NCBI GenBank assembly: GCA_039621445.1
Contig: CP154954.1
Span: 63,694,046-63,758,045, forward strand
From: Euglena gracilis
Taxonomy: Eukaryota > Euglenida > Euglenophyceae > Euglenales
Reading direction: 5' to 3'
DNA length: 64,000 nt
Below, piece by piece: positions 52,791 to 61,425 of the stretch. A program made the translations under genes and the position numbers. The notes below the pieces were generated by a model. The model did not search any database and was not told the DNA's origin. It saw nothing but the letters and a program-made list of their open reading frames with translations. Position 1 is the stretch's first letter. Each line of letters starts with the position of its first letter.

Positions 52791-53330
52791 TAACCCACAG
52801 TACTGTGGGGTACCCCACACTGACCCTCACTGTCACCCCACACTCCCCCCCACACTCCCCCCAACTGTCACCCCACACTTACCCGCCACACTCCCCCACA
52901 CTGTCACCCCACACTCCCCCCCCCCGACACTCCCCCCCACTGTCACCCCACACATACCCCCACACTTCCTTTTTGTGTGAAATGGAAATTGCCGAATTCC
53001 ACTTTGTTGGTTTACAATACCAATCCCAAGTTGAATGTGCGCAACTGTTCGGGTGTCATTTTTTTGACTTACTCGGCCTTCGGCCTCGTCGCGCCGCGGC
53101 CTTCGGTCGGGGCCCAGGGGGGGGCCGCCCCCCCGGACTCCCCCCAGAACCAAAATAACATCATCCTCTTGTGTGTGCAAGACAAGTGGAAAAAATCCAC
53201 TTTCCTCGGATTTGGCACACTCCCCCCCCACTGTCACCCCACACTTACCCTCACACTCCCCCCCACTGTCACCCCACACTCCCCCCCACTGTCACCCCAC
53301 ACTCCCCCCCACACTCCCCCCCACGGGGTA
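52790..53330. repeat. CACTGTCACCC(C)ACACTCCCC satellite, left blocks
   Basis: Imperfect tandem copies of a 20-25 bp unit (CCCCCACTGTCACCCCACAC) at 52,795-52,970 and 53,220-53,330. Between them 53,080-53,110 has a GGCC-TTCG-GTCGGGGCC type GC hairpin. Thr/Pro/His-rich frames are shadows. Confidence 0.9.
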
Positions 53331-53334
53331 CCAA

Positions 53335-54100
53335 GTCGGACCTGCACCTCCAGCCTCAGTGGCACGGTGGTACCCCGGGGGCATGCCATGGAGTCGAGGC
53401 ATGCCGCCAACGCAGGCCGCTCCCCTCCTAAACCCACACGCTGCTCCCCGCGGCGAGTGGGCATGGAGGAGGGTGGGGTGGGCCGACCGCCCTGAAGGGA
53501 TCCTAAGCGGCTTCAGTGCCGTCCGGGCAACCCCCGGGGGGGCCTGGAGGGGCGGCCGGTCAGGCAGGTGAAGCCCAGGCAGCCCGGCGGGTGCCTGCAG
53601 CTGGGCAGCTCCGGCCGGAGGTCAGGGGTCTCGAGGGGCGCTGGGGGCCGCTGACAGGGAGCCGCAGCCGAGGACGGGTGCCCAAGGGGCCATGACGAGC
53701 CCCCCTCGGTTGTCCGGGTGCCCAGGCGGCCACGAACAACCCGGCCCCAGCGAGCCTCTAGTGCCCTGCAGAGACCACCGACCCTGGCCAGGGCTGCACA
53801 GTCCCGGACACCTCACGGCAGCGGGGTGGAGCCTACCCACCTAAAGTCGCCCAAGCAAGGTGGACGAGTGTCCTGGAACATGGCCCCGGAAGGGCCTGCC
53901 AGACACCCACACGCCTTCGGGCGTGTGGTCACTTGGGCGCCCCTGCTACCCATGCGGGGAGGGCAGTAGAGACGAGTCCGAAAGGACGCTGCCCGACGTG
54001 TCAGGCCAATTGGTCCCGGAAGGGTGACGCCGCAATGTCACCTGACCGGGGGTTGCCAGGCCACAGACGACCCGGAGAGAGCGGGGCTCTCTCACCCACC
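53335..54100. other. GC-rich island with strong RNA-type hairpins
   Basis: Inserted between blocks of the same satellite. No frame stays open with good composition. It contains perfect stems: CACACGCC-TTCG-GGCGTGTG (53,908-53,927), a two-part hairpin GGGCAG ... GTCC-GAAA-GGAC ... CTGCCC (53,961-53,994), and GAGAGAGC-GGG-GCTCTCTC (54,075-54,093). TTCG and GAAA are the stable RNA tetraloops. The second hairpin shares GACGAGTCCGAAAGGACG with hammerhead ribozyme stem II but lacks the CTGA and GAAA core segments. Candidate structured RNA or element end. Confidence 0.4.
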
Positions 54101-54104
54101 GAAC

Positions 54105-54335
54105 TCCCCCCCCCACACTCCCCCCCACTGTCACCCCACACTTACCCCCCAACACTCCCCCCCACTGTCACCCAACACTCCCCCCCACACTCCCCCCCAC
54201 TGTCACCCCACACTTACCCCCCACACTCCCCCCACTATCACCCCACACTCCCCCCCACATTCCCCCCCACTGTCACCCCACACATACCCCCCACACTCCC
54301 CCCCACATTTACCCCCCACAGTACTCCACACTCGA
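54105..54335. repeat. CACTGTCACCC satellite, right block
   Basis: Same unit and orientation as 52,790-53,330, about ten imperfect copies. Confidence 0.9.
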
Positions 54336-54339
54336 TTGT

Positions 54340-55300
54340 GGGGGCTCAACTTTATGCCATCTGTGCAGGTCTGGTGTCAAAAAGAGAATGAACAGAAAAT
54401 AGGACAACAATATTCAAACCACCGGGTGAAACGCACACCACACCACACGGATGCATCCCAGAACACATCACCCAGGATCAGATCCATGTGTAAACTAAAA
54501 ACAAAAGTACAAGGGGGAAAAGAAAAGATCAACCCACATGATTTGAGTGTTAAACAACTCACAGAAGTGGTGCAAGACAGTCCCACACCTTCTCCAACCA
54601 CGCACATTGCAGGGGCCCATGCAAAGGTTTCGAGAGTGGGAAAAAATGGGGCGTGACAGTATTCGAAGCAAGCCATCACCAAGGCATAAAAGGAAGTCCA
54701 CTAATCAGAACACAAACAAACTGTGTACGTCCAAACCTTTACCTTTGCCCCTCTCACCCCGTAAAATCCTGTTTCCATTTCTCCTGGTGTGCACCTGCTT
54801 AGGTGAGGAAAAATATTTGGAGCGGCAAAACCCTTGTCCCAGCTACCTTATGCTAGGGCAAATCACATGCCAAGGCTCCGTGAAAGGATTTTCCTTTACG
54901 GGTCGGTTTCGTTGGTTCTGAGGATTTTATTATTGCTTTACTTGGATCAAATGATGTGAAAAAGAACACCACCCGTGAGGAAAAAAGGCCATGCGGCACT
55001 TGTGACATATGTCGCTAAATCTCATAGGATCTGCCATGAACCTTAGGCTGTTCCCATACACAGCCGTCAGATTGTGACAGATCCAGACAGTGCACATTTT
55101 CTACAGAGCTGGGATCGTGCCTGGAATCCATCCCCTTCCCAGGGCTATGCCTGATTTCCTTCATGGACCAGGTCATACCAGGTCCTGTCAGGATATCAGA
55201 CACAGTCCTGGTTTGTTTCAGCTTTCCAGAATACGGACCCCTTTTCTCCAAAGGGGTGAAACACAAAACCCGAAAACATGACAAATGTTAGCCTCTTTTT
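54340..55300 (+). other. fragments of unidentified coding-like frames
   Basis: A plus frame to about 54,656 reads HDLSVKQLTEVVQDSPTP. Another, at about 54,925-55,012, reads FIIALLGSNDVKKNTTREEK and RPCGTCDIC, a C-x2-C-x2-C string. Such Cys strings occur before the GIY-YIG domain of Penelope-like elements, but no GIY-YIG core follows. Too weak to name. Confidence 0.25.
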
Positions 55301-56380
55301 GCAGTTGCCAATTAGCCGTTTCGGCTTAGGGGTAAAAAAAAAATCCCGCTGTGAGAAAATGGGCTGGCAGGTTTGTTCCTATGGCACGCAGTGTTGGTCT
55401 GGCGTATTCACTGAAAACCCCAGGGGAGAGGTGTGTAAGGGGGGGGGGCTAAGCTCCTATCCAGGTCATGTCCGGTTTGTAGGCGGTCATATATGCACTA
55501 GGACTAAAAAGCGTACTTGCAAAACTGACTGCGGCGACAGATTTGCGGGGGTGAGGGGGATGTACTGAGGAGTTGGGGGCTGGGTTAGGCCAGGCATATG
55601 TTTTACTGTCTAGCAGCCCTACGGGCCTTGGGGACAAAAGGTGAGCACTGTGGCCTATTATTACGTCGTGCGCGCTGTGTGGTGTGCGTCACTTAGCGGA
55701 TAGTCAGCGAACACCGGCTTCCAAGGTCATCACGGCAGCGACCTGTTGACGGCCTGAAAGGAGGCGCATACCTAACGTAGACAGTTTCCGCCAATATGGT
55801 GTTGGATTGCGTTCCTGGGATCTTCCACCCAGTGTATGTGGGGGGGGGCAGTCCTGAGTGCATCCAATACAGGGCTTTCTAGCTGTTTCTGCTAAAAGTG
55901 AACAGAGCACTGTAGGTGCGGCTCAGGTGCATGCACCCGAATGGCCAGTGGTGTGCCTAGGCTCATTCCAACCAGGTACAAATGAGGGGAAACCGGGTGC
56001 ATCCACCGAAGCCCGACGATATCTGCGCTGGTTGGGGGGGAGCTGGGTGCACCCATCCAGGGCTGTTGAGTGACTTCCTCCACCAGTGTGCGAGTGCTGA
56101 TGTGGTGTAGTGCTGTCTCGATGAAGGCGCATACCTTCAACGAAACCATCCAATGTCGTTTTGGTATAAGCGATAGGGTCTGGAGGCACAGCAGTCTATG
56201 GTGCAAGTGTCGGAAATGCTTCCCACACAGGTTTTTCCTGGGCTGAGACAGATTACGTTGTTTCGAATTGACAACAGGCAATTGAATCCGACGTCTGTGC
56301 CACTTCCGGCACTGACATCGGTGCTTCTGCTGGTAGAGGTTCATCCACCGTAAGTGAAAACGTTGTCTACCTTGAAGGGG
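55300..56380. other. no firm gene; open minus frame
   Basis: A 150-codon minus frame (56,344-55,892) and overlapping frames lack recognisable features. One (56,189-55,923) reads VPPDPIAYTKTTLDGFVEGM and could be an element fragment. Confidence 0.3.
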
Positions 56381-56457
56381 TGTCCGCCACAGCTGTGGGA
56401 AAGCTCCTAGTCCACTGCAGCTGGGTACAGTTGCCAGCAGCTGGATCTATCTGCTGC

Positions 56458-56615
56458 TTTCGCCGCTGCGCCGCGTCGCTATTGATGATGCTGCTGCTTC
56501 CTGCTGCGGATGCTGCTGCCTGCTGTTGCGGCTGCCTGCTGCCTGTTGTTGTTGCTGCTGCTGCTGCTTCCTGTGCCTGCTTCCTGTTGCTGCTGCTGCT
56601 GCTGCTGCTGCAACG
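56458..56615. repeat. (CTG)n-type interrupted triplet repeat
   Basis: TGCTGC/CTGCTG runs with CCTGCTGTTG interruptions, ending in a pure CTG block at 56,588-56,610. Confidence 0.9.
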
Positions 56616-56639
56616 GGCTCAGTTGAATACCGCTGTCAG

Positions 56640-56895
56640 TGATCAAAACTGCCCATCAAACATTCGCCTAAAGAGGTGCGCTGCACCAGCTCCTGTGTCA
56701 GAACAGGCTCGCCGTTTGGCTACGGGCTTCCCCAGGTAGTTGTTTTGAGTGGTGCAGTGCTTGCGTGTACGTGGTACAACATCGAGATTGTCGCAGCGCC
56801 AGCCACACTTGGCTCGAATCAGATCGTATTTTTCGCGACTTTGCAACCAAACTTAAATAAAATGTGACGAAACCATAGTTTCCATGATGTGAGTA
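56640..56895. other. no gene seen
   Basis: A short stretch between the triplet repeat and the AT-rich satellite, without features. Confidence 0.4.
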
Positions 56896-56899
56896 CTAT

Positions 56900-57660
56900 T
56901 TTACTCAAATCGTGTATCTGCGAAACCCGAAGAACTTTCTCGCAGGATATTCAATGAAAATCGTGCTTTTAGCGACTTTGCTCACGATTTTGCAATTCAA
57001 ATCGCGGTTTTCGAGGATATGAATGTTTTTCGCGTATGTGAATTTATTTTTCGCTGGAAACTCGCAGATGTCGAATTTTTTGCGCGAATGCATAAACATT
57101 TTCGTGGGAAGTGCGACGAAAACCGTGCTTGTCACTCTTCCGCTCGCAATTTCCGTGATTCAGATCGTGATTTTTGCAGATGTGAAAAAACTTTAGCAGG
57201 TGTGAACGAAAAAGTAACACAAATTGTGTTCTCACGATTCTGCCCGCGGTTTCCGCCATTCAGACCGTAATTTTTGCAGAGCTGAAAAAAATATTCGCGA
57301 TTGCGAATTTTTTTCGCCGAAAGTGCAACACAAATCGTGCTCTTTATGATTCTGCTCGCGATTTCCTCGATTTTCCCTGTTCCGAAAATTTTCTCGCAAG
57401 TGTGAAAACTTTTTGCACGGGAAATGTCACAGAAATTGTACTTTTCACGATTACGCTCGCAATTTCCGCGATTTAGACCACGATCTTTGCGGATCTGAAA
57501 ATTTTTCGCGAAAGTGAAAAAAATCCGCGAATCTGGTCGAAATATTCGCGGATCTGAAAACCGTTTCACAAGTGTGAAAAACGTGTTGCAGGAAGTGCAA
57601 CGGAAGTCGTTGTTTTTACGATTCAGATCGAAATTTACGTGATTACGATCGTGACCTCTT
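56900..57660. repeat. degenerate ~110-bp AT-rich tandem repeat
   Basis: The block GATTCTGCTCGCGATTTCCG, with TTTTGCAGATCTGAAAA after it, recurs in variant form at about 56,975, 57,137, 57,237, 57,350, 57,448 and 57,617, a spacing of roughly 100-115 bp. TTTTCGC and CGCGA words dominate. The long minus-strand frames are repeat shadows. Confidence 0.7.
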
Positions 57661-58280
57661 TCACTTTATTTTAAGTTTGATCAGTTCTCTGAAGTCCGGA
57701 AATGCCAACCAAGTCACTTGGTATTCTTTGTTGGCGCCCACAGGGCTCTTTCGCCTGCCTTGTGCTCTGCTGTCTTACGTGCACAAACGTAAAAAGTTGG
57801 AGTAACAAAAGAAAAAAATTACAAATGATGAAAAGTGTAAAGCACTTTTCCCTGCCCGGGGGAAACATGTGGGGAACTTTTCTTGCCAGTAGTATTACAC
57901 CCGTCAAAAAGTCCACACATTTTTCCATCAAAGGTGCTCCGCACAAAACCAACTAAAATTTTGGAAAGTGTGGATTTTGATTTTCGTCAGAAAACAAACG
58001 GCCCAGAAATGCTTGAACTCTGTGAAGACCCCCGGGGGGGATGGGGGGTCCCCCCCAACCACCCAGGGTGGGTCGGTACCCCACCGGGGAGGGGGAGGGG
58101 GGCGGGGAGCCTCCAAAATCGGGCCCGTTATTTTTACTTGTCATGTTGAGCAAAGTAAGCAAAGGGTCATGGAATAGATGGCGCAACAACAATTTCACAC
58201 AAGACCCTTCGCTTTGAGTACTTCCCATGGAATTTTTGCTCAAAGCAAAAATTAAAACCCAACATTTTTGTGAACAAGCC
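57660..58280. other. no gene seen
   Basis: Ordinary sequence with C/G tracts at 58,030-58,100. Positions 58,142-58,200 (GCAAAGGGTCATGGAATAG, GCGCAACAACAATTT) match 43,421-43,462 in reverse, so homology between the two Ty3-like copies starts here. Confidence 0.5.
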
Positions 58281-58281
58281 A

Positions 58282-58690
58282 AACCTTTTAGTCGACACAG
58301 GGTGTCTAATCCTCCTTCTTTTCCACAAAGGTCCTATAACCACCCTCCCTGTTAGCCCGTGACAAGAATCCCAGCAAAATTATGACCGCTGACAACAGCC
58401 CCATGTGCGGTGGTGACTTGGGATGCGTTTTGGACATAGTTCTCCCCGTAATCCTGAAGCACCACACACACACACACACACACCACAATTCAAAAATTTT
58501 CTGGCTATACGGGCATTCGAAGAGTATATCGCCGGGTCAGGTGTCATCTCGGGTCTTCCCTTCCTACGGCAACACCGTTTGATGGTGGACTGTCCTTCGC
58601 ACGGTTTGCGTACTACCCACCACACACACAGCACACCCCCAAAAAGTGTCCTCCATGACGTCTCCCAGGACGTCCACCCGCGTTTCTAGA
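58282..58690 (+). pseudogene. retropepsin of Ty3-like element, uninterrupted copy
   Basis: Reads LLVDTGCLILLLFHKG (DTG at 58,294-58,302), then MTADNSPMCGG and DLGCVLDIVLPVILKHH, and after a CA-repeat shift FLAIRAFEEYIAGSGVISG and LPFLRQHRLMVDCPS. The last is the retropepsin C-terminal motif. It is the inverted homologue of 43,340-42,280 but lacks the 0.7-kb integrase insert. Frameshifts and a TGA make it inactive. Confidence 0.8.
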
Positions 58691-59655
58691 ACGTTTTACA
58701 CAGCCGAGAACACCGTTTCCACCATAGGGGTAAAAATTAAGCTACCCCCACACCCACAACACTTTTAACGCTCGTTTCCCATGCGGTAGGGAAACCCAGT
58801 AGCTAAACCCCGCACGTTTGGCTGGGTTTCCAGGCGAAAGCACAAAGGCCTGACGTTTTAACGTTGTCAGTTAGCCGCCCAGCCGCACAACGTTTTCGTT
58901 TTCCACCATGTACGTCGATTTCAGACACCCCTGTGCACCCCCCAGCAACTACCCCAACCTACACCAACTTATGCACTGACACCCACGCAAACGCTCACCA
59001 CAAGCACCAACCCTCATACCAATCCTCTCACTGTCGGAGGGTCTCTGCTTACCATGATATTGATTGTGGACGTCCAGTTGAATCTTCCAAAGTAAACCGG
59101 TTGGCTCCCGCAACCGGGGTGTTTTATTTCCCTACCCAAACCTTAAAACTTGGTTGAGGTACATTGGGTACAAATTTTGTAGATAACCAAAAGGTACATA
59201 CCCTTGGTACAATGGATGATACACCTGTCTGTACACTTGGTAGTTTTTCACGTCTCCCAACTACACTTGGCAGTTTTTCGCAATTCGCGGATGTGAATCG
59301 AGCACTACGGTGCAAAGGCATAGCCTCTCCTTTCCCATTTGCGCATAGCGCAAATAATGCGCCAACGGCGCCCTCCACTCTCCACGCATATCGCGCTTCA
59401 CGCATATATTGCGAATTACGGGCATATCGCGCATTCTGCGGTGTCACGCTTCACTGATGACTGGGTACATGCCCAACCCACCCATGCCCTCCCTGGATCG
59501 AGTCCTATGGCCATGTGTGGATGTTTTGAAATTTCGAAGTTCTGTTGTTCTGTTTTACAGCATGTTCCCCATATTCAGGATGTTAAGCAGATATCTAAGT
59601 ACGCCAAGGATGCCTGGAGTGCTTTTCGTTTGGTCAATATCGAACTTTGAAACAT
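58690..59655 (+). pseudogene. linker region of Ty3-like element, second copy
   Basis: Frames carry RPAAQRFRFPPCTSISDTP, NLCTDTHANAHHKHQPS and later DVKQISKYAKDAWSAFRLVN, all matched on the minus strand at 41,240-42,060. Homology ends at about 59,655; the RT present in the 41-kb copy is missing. Confidence 0.65.
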
Positions 59656-59661
59656 AGGTTT

Positions 59662-59907
59662 TCAAAAATGGCCGATATTGCGCATTCTTTTTTTTGACCT
59701 TAGAAATTGATGCACCCTCTTCCAAAGTGCACTCGAGTTTACCGCGACATTGGTCGCATCATAGTTATGATTTTGATAAGTTTTGGGGCACCATCCTTTG
59801 GACGCACCCCCCTGTAAATTATCACCGTTGTTGTAGATAAGATTTTCTAGGATCAAGCGCGTGGTGCATTGCTCGTTCCTGTGAATCCCAAAGCGAAACC
59901 GTTTCAA
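59662..59907 (-). CDS. unidentified 81-codon minus frame
   Basis: Balanced composition (RFGIHRNEQCTTRLILENLI, then YNNGDN and VAVNSSALWKRVHQFLRSKK) between two unrelated element pieces. Not recognised. It may be an exon or a fragment of an element. Confidence 0.3.
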   Translation of the reverse strand: MKRFRFGIHRNEQCTTRLILENLIYNNGDNLQGGASKGWCPKTYQNHNYDATNVAVNSSALWKRVHQFLRSKKRMRNIGHF

Positions 59908-60180
59908 AATTCGACTTATATAACTTTTTATTGGTAGGAGCTTCCGAAAGATGCTCCTATTTTTGAGGATTTCCGTGGTATAATGTTGTTTCAGGACATC
60001 ATTTTTAGCATTTTTTTATGGTTTCAATGTTTCCCAATCACCACCCGTGAATGCTAGTGTGCTGGATGATATCGACCATGTAGGAGCCGATATGGCTTTT
60101 TTCCATACTGCCCTGTCGCCGCTATGGTTGATATGACCAGTTGGCTGACCGGCCGCTGCACCTTCCATTGCCACTATAAC

Positions 60181-60708
60181 AGCCTGCTGTTGTATATGGC
60201 GAACCACTGCGCTAATTCAGCATCAAAATAGCGCAAACCGCACCTCCAACTGTTCTGTTTTTCACTGCAGGCTCCCTCTTTTTACCCATGGTTTCAATTC
60301 AAGATTGTGCCTGCTGAATCAAGACCAAGGTCAAATTATATCAATTTTCAAGGATTTTAAAGGGAATTCAAGGAAAGGCACTGGAGCCAAGAAAGTGCAA
60401 AAGTTCAAGAAAGTCAAAAATCCAAGGGCGGAGCAAGCAAAGGATTACAAAAAAGATTGGTTATCTGCTGGCGCAGGAGAGCAGTACAAGCCCAAAAGGT
60501 GTTGGTGCTGGGGTATCTGAAGCCTAGGGGAGGGCAACCAGGCCTTTTCCTAAACCCCCCCCACTGCCGGAAGGGACGCCAAGCCGGACTCCCCCCTCCA
60601 ACCACTCCCCAAAAAGGAGGGCTTTCGGTCCCCGGGAAAAAATCCCACGTGGGAAGGGGAGTATCACGAACCTACCCCTCTCCCCAGAGCCCATCGCGCC
60701 TACCCCCC
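60181..60708 (+). repeat. direct repeat R3, copy 2
   Basis: Near-identical to 45,281-45,806. Homology stops abruptly after GCCCATCGCGCCTACCCCCCAC, where the GC-rich element begins. Confidence 0.9.
60305..60520 (+). CDS. small basic Gag/nucleocapsid-like ORF, R3 copy 2
   Basis: 71 codons, same start and end as 45,412-45,627. The middle reads KKVQKFKKVKNPRAEQAK, giving a more regular lysine-rich stretch, then DYKKDWLSAGAGEQYKPKRC and CWCWG. Confidence 0.45.
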   Translation: MCLLNQDQGQIISIFKDFKGNSRKGTGAKKVQKFKKVKNPRAEQAKDYKKDWLSAGAGEQYKPKRCWCWGI

Positions 60709-61425
60709 ACCCCGCCGGTACCCCCTCACGGACCCCCGGGAGTGAAGGCTGGGCAAAAACAACATCGTTCGGGAAACTGGTAGCAGAGGATTTTTACAGA
60801 ACAAAATTTCCTGGGAACAAACCACACCGACAAGATGGATCCGGCTCCCCAGGCTCACCCCGCCCCGGTGGTGGGTGTCCCCCACCATGGGACTCCCCAA
60901 CATGAAAAAGACCGCCCCATACCCAATCCCAATCCCCCGCACACGCATGCCGCTGCTCAGTCCCCCTCAGCGTGCACAGCAGAAAAATAATCCCCCATTT
61001 CCCCGCCTAGCCCCGCTCAAGAAAAGGCGATAAGCCCAAACCCCCAGCTCCCATTCCCACTCCAGCTCACATTTCCCATCCTGTCCACCCCATCCCCACC
61101 CTCGTACCTGTCCCAGTCCCTGCGCACCACCCCAACAGCCACGCCGTCCCCGGGGAGGTCCGCGGCGGCGTCCGCGGCGGGGTCCGCGGCGGCATCCGCG
61201 GCGGCGTCCGCGGCGGCGTTCGCGCTGGTGCCGCTCCAGCTGCCGGACCTGGAGTCCCCGCGGGACGCCACGCCGCTGCGGGCCCGCTTCCCGCTGCTGG
61301 CCGCGGCGGGGGCGGCGCTGTTGTTCTCCCCCACCACCCCCAGAGGGAGCCGCAAGGCGGATCAAAGGGTGTAGGGGGAACGAACCCCCTTTTCTGAAGC
61401 CTCATCGTCCCACCGGCCGCTCAAG
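60709..61425 (+). mobile_element. 5' region of GC-rich Ty3-like retroelement
   Basis: Left border defined by loss of homology with R3 copy 1. A frame from 60,836 (MDPAPQAHPAPVVGVPHHG) is open for 51 codons; a downstream frame is Ala/Pro-rich and ends at 61,372. Positions 61,155-61,232 hold about six tandem GTCCGCGGCGGC units. No primer-binding site or LTR end could be fixed by eye. Confidence 0.55.

Noticed and set aside
53961-53994. Hammerhead ribozyme
   Set aside because: Stem II matches well, but the CTGANGA and GAAA core bases are replaced, so it is not a functional hammerhead as written. Kept only as a structured-RNA candidate.
52805-54391. Thr/Pro/His-rich frames
   Set aside because: Shadows of the CACTGTCACCC satellite.
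54925-55060. Penelope-like GIY-YIG domain
   Set aside because: Only a C-x2-C-x2-C string is present; the GIY-YIG core and RT are not found nearby.
57044-57569. 145-codon minus frame rich in Asn, Arg and Lys
   Set aside because: It follows the ~110-bp tandem repeat and repeats with it.
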